From Marisimplicoccus sp038110465 (lineage in GTDB: Bacteria; Bacteroidota; Bacteroidia; Flavobacteriales; Flavobacteriaceae), in assembly GCA_038110465.1 (NCBI GenBank), contig JAYNJU010000016.1, positions 1 through 11,946 on the forward strand: a stretch of 11,946 nucleotides of DNA, given 5' to 3'. Of the stretch, positions 6,785 to 11,946 are shown piece by piece. The stretch's first letter is position 1. Each line of letters opens with the position of its first letter. Made by a program: the position numbers and the translations under genes. The notes under the pieces were generated by a model that saw nothing but the letters and a program-made list of their open reading frames with translations, did not search any database and had not been told where the DNA came from.

Positions 6785-8809
6785 ATGAAAAAATTATATA
6801 CATCAACATATATATCTCTTTTAGCACTCTTAATGACATCAAATCTTTTTTCACAAGATCTGATTGTTAAGTCAAATCTTGAGGGACTAACAATGAAAGT
6901 TGGCGAGACATTTAAACCAACTTCTTTTGCAGAAACTTTAAATGGAGAAAAATCATTTTGTCAAGCAGTTATTTACTATAATAAGAAAGGAGTATTTAGC
7001 TCAGCCAAAGCAATCACTGTCAATAGGTCTGAGGGAACAATTAAAGCTAACGAGCCGGGAACACATGAGATTGTAGCGCTATGTATTGGTCAAGACGGTC
7101 AAAGGCTAAGCAGGACTTTCCCTGTAGCTGTTGATTATCCAAAAGCCAAAGAAATTAAAATTACACTTGCTTCAATACAAGTATATGAGGGTTCTTTTAT
7201 TCCTCTGGAATTTGAGGTTGTTGATGAATTAAATTTTTCTAGAAAAAATGAATTTTTTCAATTAAGCAGCACTTCAAATAATATTGAAATTGATGCATTT
7301 AACAATGTAAAGGCTCTTTCTCCAGGAAAGGCTGTTTTAAACGCATCATTTGATGGTATAGACTCATCTATTGAAATAGATATATTAAGCAACCCAATCG
7401 AAACACTTGAGTTAAATTCAACATTGGATGTTGCCAGAACAGGAGATGTAGTTAGATATGAAACAAAAGCTTTTGATAATAAGGGAAATGAAATAAAAGG
7501 ACTTCCATTTACATATACTTTTTATGGAAAAGCCCTAGATAAATCAAATAACGCTTCAGGTTTGATTATGGATGATGGAAGATTTGTTGCAGAAGTGATA
7601 GGAGATTATATGATTTCAGCTAGTCTTGGAACAAAGTCGGTGTCTAGACCCTTAAAAGTAGTGGGAAGAGGTATTGAGAGAGAAGTAGTAAAAGTTGGAA
7701 AAGGTGTTGTGTCTGATAAACACACGTCTGATTTTTGGGTTTTTGAGGGTGTTGATGGAAGAGATTATGCAGTAACTGGAACATGGGGAGCTGATGGAAC
7801 ATCATTTTTTTGGGATGTAACTGATCCAGCGAACATTAAAAAAATAGACAGTGTTAAAGTAGATGCAAGAACTGTTAATGATGTTAAAGTTTCAAAAGAT
7901 GGAAGAATATCTGTTATAAGTAGAGAAGGTGCGTCTGACAGAAAAAATGGCATCATTATAATTGATGTTACTAATCCATATGATGTAAAAATTCTTGCTG
8001 AGTACACAAAAAATTTAACAGGAGGTGTACATAATGTTTTTATTGACAACAATCATGTATATGCATTGAGCGGAAGCCAGAGATATTATATAATTAATAT
8101 CGAGGATCCAAGCAACCCATATGAAGTAGGCATGTTTGAAATAGGAAAAGAGGGACAATCAATACATGATGTATGGGTTGAAGATGGAATTGCATATTCT
8201 TCAAATTGGAGAGATGGAGTTTATTTAGTTGATGTTGGAAATGGAATAGCAGGTGGGTCTCCATCTAATCCTGTAGCATATGCTAATTATGATTATGCAA
8301 CAGGAGCACATCATGCAACATTTCCTTTTAAGAGCGAGTCAACAGGAAAATTTTATACAGTATTAGGTGATGAAATTTTTCCAGACGGCGTAGATGAAAA
8401 CAACCCTAACATAACAGCCGGGTTTCTTCATTTTGTTGATTTTTCAGATTTAGATAACCCCGTAGAGGTTGCAAAATATGAGCTTCCAGGCCAAGGTTCG
8501 CATAATTATTGGATAGAGGACGATATTTTATATGTTGCGATGTATGGAGGTGGAGTAAGAATTGTAGATATAAGTGGAGAGCTATTGGGAGATTTATACA
8601 GACAAGGTAGAGAAATAGGATATATAATGACAGGTTCCCCAAATGGGTATATTCCAAATGCAACAATGGCATGGGGGGCACAGCTTTATAAAGGATATGT
8701 CTTTTATTCTGACTGGAACACAGGCCTTGGTTCTTCTAAAGTCTCTGAGCTAAAGCCAGATAATTCAAAAGCAAATCAGTATATTAACAGAACGCCCATT
8801 ATAGATTAA
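6785..8809 (+). CDS. Exported protein: Ig-like domains plus LVIVD-type beta-propeller
   Basis: A 674-residue exported protein. The signal peptide covers about 1-24, cut near LFSQ. Residues 25-295 look like three Ig-like (Big-type) beta-sandwich domains. They share a closing pattern seen near 84-100 (GTIKANEPGTHEIVALC), 174-190 (NVKALSPGKAVLNASFD) and 265-283 (GRFVAEVIGDYMISASLGT). C59 and C100 of the first could form a disulphide. From about 310 to the end lies a beta-propeller with LVIVD-like blades (IIIIDVTNPYDV, YYIINIEDPSNPYEV, VYLVDV, VRIVDI). Its blades begin with a repeated H-containing motif: GVHNVFID (H416), SIHDVWVED (H461), GAHHATF (H509/H510) and GSHNYWIED (H573). The function is unknown, and such propellers are usually annotated only by repeat. 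No type IX sorting domain is seen. Its stop overlaps the next start by one base (TAATG), indicating translational coupling. Confidence 0.85.
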   Translation: MKKLYTSTYISLLALLMTSNLFSQDLIVKSNLEGLTMKVGETFKPTSFAETLNGEKSFCQAVIYYNKKGVFSSAKAITVNRSEGTIKANEPGTHEIVALCIGQDGQRLSRTFPVAVDYPKAKEIKITLASIQVYEGSFIPLEFEVVDELNFSRKNEFFQLSSTSNNIEIDAFNNVKALSPGKAVLNASFDGIDSSIEIDILSNPIETLELNSTLDVARTGDVVRYETKAFDNKGNEIKGLPFTYTFYGKALDKSNNASGLIMDDGRFVAEVIGDYMISASLGTKSVSRPLKVVGRGIEREVVKVGKGVVSDKHTSDFWVFEGVDGRDYAVTGTWGADGTSFFWDVTDPANIKKIDSVKVDARTVNDVKVSKDGRISVISREGASDRKNGIIIIDVTNPYDVKILAEYTKNLTGGVHNVFIDNNHVYALSGSQRYYIINIEDPSNPYEVGMFEIGKEGQSIHDVWVEDGIAYSSNWRDGVYLVDVGNGIAGGSPSNPVAYANYDYATGAHHATFPFKSESTGKFYTVLGDEIFPDGVDENNPNITAGFLHFVDFSDLDNPVEVAKYELPGQGSHNYWIEDDILYVAMYGGGVRIVDISGELLGDLYRQGREIGYIMTGSPNGYIPNATMAWGAQLYKGYVFYSDWNTGLGSSKVSELKPDNSKANQYINRTPIID

Positions 8810-9855
8810 TGAAAAACATTTTTTTTATTATTCTACTATCTTTTAATTTTTGCTTAGGTCAAGAGTATTATTTCTATGTTGCTGCTGAATCTGATGACAC
8901 AGTCTCTTTAATCAAATTTGATGGTGAAAAAGCAACTGAGGTCGAAAGGATTCCAGTTGGAATTATGAAAACAGAAATTGAAGGCCCGCATGGTTTAACA
9001 GTTGATCCTTCAGGTACTTATTGGTATTTGTCTCTGGCTCATGGAAATCCTTATGGATCTTTAGTAAAATATTCAACTTTAACAAATCGCCCTATAGAAA
9101 AAACTAGCCTAGGATTATTCCCCGCTACAATGCAGATATCAAGCCTTACAGGTCTTTTATATTGTGTGAATTTTAATTTACATGGAGAAATGAAACCAAG
9201 TTCAGTTTCTGTTGTTGATCCAGAGACCATGACTGAAATTAAGCAAATTCAAACAGGAGTAATGCCTCATGGATCAAGAATTTCTTCTGATGGAAGATTT
9301 CAATATTCAGTCGCAATGATGTCTGGCGAGCTCTTTGAGATAGACGCTTTAACACTAGAGGTTAATAGGGTATTAAATTTAGAAGAAAAACATAGTGATC
9401 ATCAGGGGATGAATCACTCTGCAATTAAGCCTACTTGGGTAACACCTCATCCCTTGGAAAATAAATTATTTGTTGCCGGCAATGGATCTGATGAAATAAT
9501 TGTAATAGACACAAAAAAATGGAATGTTACAGATAAGCTAAAGTCAGGAAAGGGCCCCTATAATACTGATATTTCAAAAGATGGTCGCTATTTAATTGCT
9601 ACACTAAAAGGAGAGGGAAAAACACAAATTTGGGATTTAAAAAAAGACAAAAGCTATATTGTGACTAACACTTCAAGTGTTTCCCATGGGGTAGTTATTT
9701 CTCCTGACAGTAAATATGCTTTTGTTTCGGCAGAAGGAATTGGAGGAGAGCCAGGCCTTGTAGATATTATTGATATTAAAAAGTCAAAAATTATTAGTAG
9801 TGTTCAAATAGGAAAACAAGCAGGAGGAATTGCTTTCTGGAAAACAGAAAATTAA
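8809..9855 (+). CDS. Exported YncE/YVTN-type beta-propeller protein
   Basis: A 348-residue protein with a signal peptide of about 18 residues ending in LGQ; C15 does not sit in a convincing lipobox. The mature part is almost wholly a beta-propeller of the YncE/cytochrome-cd1-like type, with blades such as GPHGLTVDPSGTYWYLSLAHG, MPHGSRISSDGRFQYSVAM, GPYNTDISKDGRYLIATLKG and VSHGVVISPDSKYAFVSAEG. Histidines recur at blade starts (H61, H154, H293). A further cluster sits in one loop (H195, H198, H203, H214), together with H78 and H125. Propellers of this kind include metal-binding and redox enzymes as well as structural or ligand-binding proteins, so no reaction is assigned. It overlaps the upstream propeller gene by one base and ends 14 bases before the PLP-enzyme gene, so the three genes probably form one operon. 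Confidence 0.85.
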   Translation: MKNIFFIILLSFNFCLGQEYYFYVAAESDDTVSLIKFDGEKATEVERIPVGIMKTEIEGPHGLTVDPSGTYWYLSLAHGNPYGSLVKYSTLTNRPIEKTSLGLFPATMQISSLTGLLYCVNFNLHGEMKPSSVSVVDPETMTEIKQIQTGVMPHGSRISSDGRFQYSVAMMSGELFEIDALTLEVNRVLNLEEKHSDHQGMNHSAIKPTWVTPHPLENKLFVAGNGSDEIIVIDTKKWNVTDKLKSGKGPYNTDISKDGRYLIATLKGEGKTQIWDLKKDKSYIVTNTSSVSHGVVISPDSKYAFVSAEGIGGEPGLVDIIDIKKSKIISSVQIGKQAGGIAFWKTEN

Positions 9856-9869
9856 AATCATCTTTATTG

Positions 9870-11081
9870 ATGCTGAATATAAAAGAAATTAGAGATTTTT
9901 TTCCACCCCTAAATAGGGTTGATGAGAATGGCAATCAAATAATTTTTTTAGATGGTCCTGGAGGGACACAAGTGCCTATTCAAGTTATTGAAGCTATTTC
10001 TCAATATTATTTAAGGTCTAATGCAAATACTCATGGAGAGTTTGTTACATCTAGAGAAACTGATTTGTATATGGATGATTTAAGAAAAAAAATGACAATT
10101 TTTTTTGGTGCTGAAACGCCAGGCTGTGTATCAATAGGTCAAAATATGACTACATTGAATTATGCTCTTGCAAGAGCACTATCTAGAAAATTTAAACCAG
10201 GAGATGAAGTAGTGATTACAGACCTTGATCATGAGGCTAACAGGGGGCCGTGGAAAGTTTTAGAAGAAGCGGGGGTAAAATTAATTGAAGTTAAGCTTTT
10301 AAATAAGGGTGTTTTAGACTATGATGATTTTCAAAATAAAATAAATAATAAAACAGTCTTGGTGTGTATGGGAATGTCTTCTAATGCCCTTGGAACGCTT
10401 AATGATTTTAAAAGAGTAAAATCTTTTTTGCCTAAGGAGTGTTTGTTTCTCTTAGATGCAGTTCACTATGCTCCACATTTTTCAATCAATGTACAAGAGT
10501 TAGGTTGTGATTTTATGCTCTGCTCTGCATATAAATTTTATGGCCCACACGTTGGGTTTTTGTATTCTAGAAAAAACGTTTTAGACTCTTTAGAAACTGA
10601 CAGGCTTATTGTTCAAGATCAATCTGCACCATATAAAATTGAGACAGGAACCCTCAACCATGCTGCGTGTGCAGGAGTTTCTGCAGCAATTGATTTTATT
10701 GCAAATATTGGAGATGGAGACTCATATAGGTCTAAGTTAGAAGACGCCTATAACAAAATAAGCAACCATGAACACATCCTGGCTAAAAAACTTCATAATG
10801 CCTTAATGCAAATAGATAATATAACAATAATTGGCCCTGACTTTTCAACAACCTTAAGAACACCTACCGTCTCTTTTGTTCATAAAAAATATTCAGCAAA
10901 TGAGGTTTGTAAAAGACTATCAGCTTTTAACATATGTGCTTGGGATGGACATTTTTATGCATTGAAAGCAATTCAAAGCCTTGGCTTAGAGGATAAAGGA
11001 GGTGTAACAAGACTAGGGGTGTCTGTTTATAATACAGATGAAGAAATTGATAAAGTCATAGAAGCAATAAAATCAATTTAA
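9870..11081 (+). CDS. Cysteine desulfurase-like PLP enzyme (aminotransferase class V)
   Basis: A 403-residue cytoplasmic PLP-dependent enzyme of aminotransferase class V, resembling the group annotated as cysteine desulfurase-like, VC1184 subfamily. The PLP site is intact: H121 in TDLDHEANRGPW (stacking on the ring), D196 in LLDAVHYAPH and Schiff-base K222 in CSAYKFYGPHVG. The segment NICAWDGHFYAL (354-365) aligns with the SufS active-site loop (RTGHHCA), but Y363 falls where the catalytic cysteine should be; C356 is nearby. Sulphur transfer from cysteine by the usual mechanism is therefore doubtful; an aminotransferase, lyase or epimerase reaction is as likely. I chose the ATG at 9870 over the TTG at 9867 because ATG is the commoner start and nothing conserved is lost. 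It is last in the operon with the two propeller genes, and its stop abuts that of the convergent regulator gene. Confidence 0.88.
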   Translation: MLNIKEIRDFFPPLNRVDENGNQIIFLDGPGGTQVPIQVIEAISQYYLRSNANTHGEFVTSRETDLYMDDLRKKMTIFFGAETPGCVSIGQNMTTLNYALARALSRKFKPGDEVVITDLDHEANRGPWKVLEEAGVKLIEVKLLNKGVLDYDDFQNKINNKTVLVCMGMSSNALGTLNDFKRVKSFLPKECLFLLDAVHYAPHFSINVQELGCDFMLCSAYKFYGPHVGFLYSRKNVLDSLETDRLIVQDQSAPYKIETGTLNHAACAGVSAAIDFIANIGDGDSYRSKLEDAYNKISNHEHILAKKLHNALMQIDNITIIGPDFSTTLRTPTVSFVHKKYSANEVCKRLSAFNICAWDGHFYALKAIQSLGLEDKGGVTRLGVSVYNTDEEIDKVIEAIKSI

Positions 11082-11276
11082 CTAGACAATATAAAACAGC
11101 CTATCTATTGGAACGCTTAATGCTTGAGAAATTTTTATTGCAACATCAAGCCTAGGAATAAACTTATTTTTCTCTATTGATATAATTGTTTGACGGCTAA
11201 GACTTGTCTTTCTAGCCAGGTCCTCTTGTGTAAAACTAAGACCTTTTCTATATTCTTTAACTCTGTTAACAAGCAT
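11082..11276 (-). CDS. Small XRE/Cro-type HTH transcriptional regulator
   Basis: A 64-residue protein that is almost only a helix-turn-helix DNA-binding domain of the Cro/CI (XRE) class. The core TQEDLARKTSLSRQTIISIEKNK lies at about 16-38. The tail FIPRLDVAIKISQALSVPIDRLF (39-61) is typical of the short YozG-like group, whose members bind as dimers and often repress their own gene. No sensor domain is present, so any signal would come from a partner or from protein level. In related loci such genes often precede a small membrane-protein gene; here none follows, and the downstream neighbour is the convergent PLP-enzyme gene with no spacer. Three dyad repeats lie immediately upstream, the first overlapping the start codon, which strongly suggests autoregulation. 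The ATG start is the only sensible one. Confidence 0.9.
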   Translation of the reverse strand: MLVNRVKEYRKGLSFTQEDLARKTSLSRQTIISIEKNKFIPRLDVAIKISQALSVPIDRLFYIV

Positions 11277-11394
11277 TTGTAAAATAAACTTTACAAATAT
11301 ATAAAAATTATTTGTAAAATAAACTTTACATATATATTTATTATTATTATTTGTAAAATAAACTTTACATATATAAAGTTAAGTAAGCTTTACA
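11275..11394. repeat. Array of dyad-symmetric repeats, likely operators of the XRE regulator
   Basis: Three near-identical copies occur at 11275-11298, 11310-11333 and 11349-11372. Each has the core TGTAAA, spacer ATAAAC, then TTTACA. In copy 1 the arms extend to ATTTGTAAA and TTTACAAAT, a perfect 9-bp inverted repeat. Copies 2 and 3 end in TTTACATAT, one outer mismatch in the dyad. A decayed fourth core, matching at 14 of 18 positions, lies at 11377-11394. Core starts are 35, 39 and 25 bases apart. A twofold-symmetric site of this size suits a dimeric HTH protein. The asymmetric spacer is identical in copies 1-3, which suggests recent duplication as well as selection on the arms. Copy 1 covers the regulator's start codon. 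The array lies between the regulator and the divergent YceI gene, so it may serve both. Confidence 0.7.
11294..11301 (-). promoter_or_regulatory. Candidate -7 box of the XRE regulator gene
   Basis: The minus strand reads TATATTTG, matching TAnnTTTG exactly, 17-25 bases before the regulator's ATG. Its last bases are the outer arm of dyad copy 1, so a bound repressor would cover it. Copies 2 and 3 carry TATATATG at the matching place, one base off the consensus. No clear -33 TTTG is seen. The predicted leader would be very short. Confidence 0.45.
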
Positions 11395-11409
11395 TTTTAA
11401 AAATATTAG

Positions 11410-11443
11410 TTTTGTGTACTTCAATTTATGGATGTTAAATTAT
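11410..11443 (+). promoter_or_regulatory. Weak candidate promoter for the YceI gene
   Basis: TTTTG at 11410-11414 and TAAATTAT at 11436-11443 (a partial match to TAnnTTTG, 21 bases apart) lie about 70 bases before the ATG at 11513. An alternative is TTTG at 11311-11314 with TATATTTA at 11333-11340, inside dyad copy 2. Both are weak matches in AT-rich DNA. Confidence 0.2.
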
Positions 11444-11512
11444 TTATAAAGACTCTATTTCTTTATTTCTCAATTATTGAATTATCTAGATTTGACAAAA
11501 TTTTTTATAAAA

Positions 11513-11946
11513 ATGAAAAAACTTTATTCTTTATTATTATTCGCTTTATTATTATCGTGTAATAATCAAAACCAGCAAAATACAGAACAAGTATCTACTG
11601 TATATGCAGAAGACAGCCAATATACTATTGAGACTTCACAAAGCTCGATAACATGGACTGGAAGAGAGCTTTCAACAAGCTATCATTACGGCACAATTAA
11701 TTTATTATCTGGACAATTTGAAGTTTCAAATGGTATAATTTTAAATGGTGAATTCATAGTAGACATGACTTCAATTAATAATCAGGATATGGAAGGAGAT
11801 AGAAAAGCAAGACTTGAAGGTCATCTAAAATCTGATGATTTCTTTTCTGTAGATGCTCATCCAACCGCTTTACTTAGTATCCAAGAATCTCAATTAATTT
11901 CAGAAGGAAAGTGGAATGTCACAGCAAACCTAACTATAAAAGGCAT
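11513..11946 (+). CDS. YceI-family lipoprotein, 3' end outside window
   Basis: An open frame that starts with ATG at 11513 and runs off the window after 144 full codons. The N-terminus MKKLYSLLLFALLLSC is a lipoprotein signal with a good lipobox (LLSC, C16), followed by an Asn/Gln-rich linker to about residue 30. From about 36 it matches the YceI-like domain: YTIETSQSSITWTGRELSTSYHYGTI, then GQFEVSNGIILNGEFIVDMTSI, DRKARLEGHLKSDDFFSVDAHPTALL and WNVTANLTIKG. YceI proteins are lipocalin-like barrels that bind long isoprenoid-type lipids, and family members have been linked to stress responses. Here it would sit in the envelope facing the periplasm or surface. It is divergent from the XRE regulator, with the dyad array between them, so control by that regulator is plausible but not shown. 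Confidence 0.9.
   Translation, partial: MKKLYSLLLFALLLSCNNQNQQNTEQVSTVYAEDSQYTIETSQSSITWTGRELSTSYHYGTINLLSGQFEVSNGIILNGEFIVDMTSINNQDMEGDRKARLEGHLKSDDFFSVDAHPTALLSIQESQLISEGKWNVTANLTIKG

Noticed and set aside
8406..8681. Minus-strand open frame inside the LVIVD propeller gene
   Set aside because: It is antisense to well-conserved blade motifs, and its Leu/His-rich translation looks like a reverse-strand artefact.
9867..9869. TTG as the start of the PLP-enzyme gene
   Set aside because: An ATG follows immediately at 9870 and is the simpler start; only one residue differs.
11275..11394. CRISPR array or plasmid-type iterons
   Set aside because: There are only three to four copies with unequal, AT-rich spacing, dyad symmetry suits an operator, and no cas or replication gene is nearby.

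Overview
The window reads as chromosomal DNA of a low-GC member of Bacteroidota, most likely a (marine-type) flavobacterium. The evidence is strongly AT-rich coding sequence with AT-rich gaps, almost no Shine-Dalgarno sequences, sequences fitting the Bacteroidota -7 promoter box TAnnTTTG, signal peptides ending in SQ or GQ, and protein types common in that group (PepSY-associated membrane protein, secreted M28 peptidase, DUF2461, YceI lipoprotein). Species and genus cannot be named from this sequence alone. I see no insertion sequence, phage gene, CRISPR array or rRNA.

Layout. Bases 1-91 hold the 3' part of a tRNA with a CAT anticodon and its terminator. On the minus strand, 2220-682 (secreted M28 zinc peptidase) and 625-77 (PepSY-TM protein) face back toward the tRNA. 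From 2368 a plus-strand run of three genes follows: an NTF2-like lipoprotein, a DUF2461 protein and an omega-amidase-type nitrilase. The katG catalase-peroxidase gene (4479-6644) comes next and ends in a structured 3' region with an intrinsic terminator. A tight three-gene unit then encodes two exported beta-propeller proteins (6785-8809 and 8809-9855) and a class-V aminotransferase-fold PLP enzyme (9870-11081). Its stop codon abuts that of a convergent small XRE-type regulator (11276-11082). Upstream of the regulator lie three near-identical dyad-symmetric repeats plus a decayed fourth, and then a divergent YceI-family lipoprotein gene that runs off the window.

How the parts may work together. 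KatG removes peroxide in the cytoplasm. The propeller operon appears to make two exported proteins whose blades repeatedly place histidine at the position expected to line the central channel, so metal or redox chemistry is possible but unproven. The PLP enzyme in the same unit has the fold of cysteine desulfurases, but tyrosine stands where SufS has its catalytic cysteine. The XRE regulator probably controls itself, and perhaps the YceI gene, through the dyad repeats, one of which overlaps both its start codon and its predicted -7 box. Most of the window is ordinary housekeeping and envelope gene content. The least explained parts are the operator array, the histidine-rich propeller operon, and the three-segment competing-hairpin region after katG.
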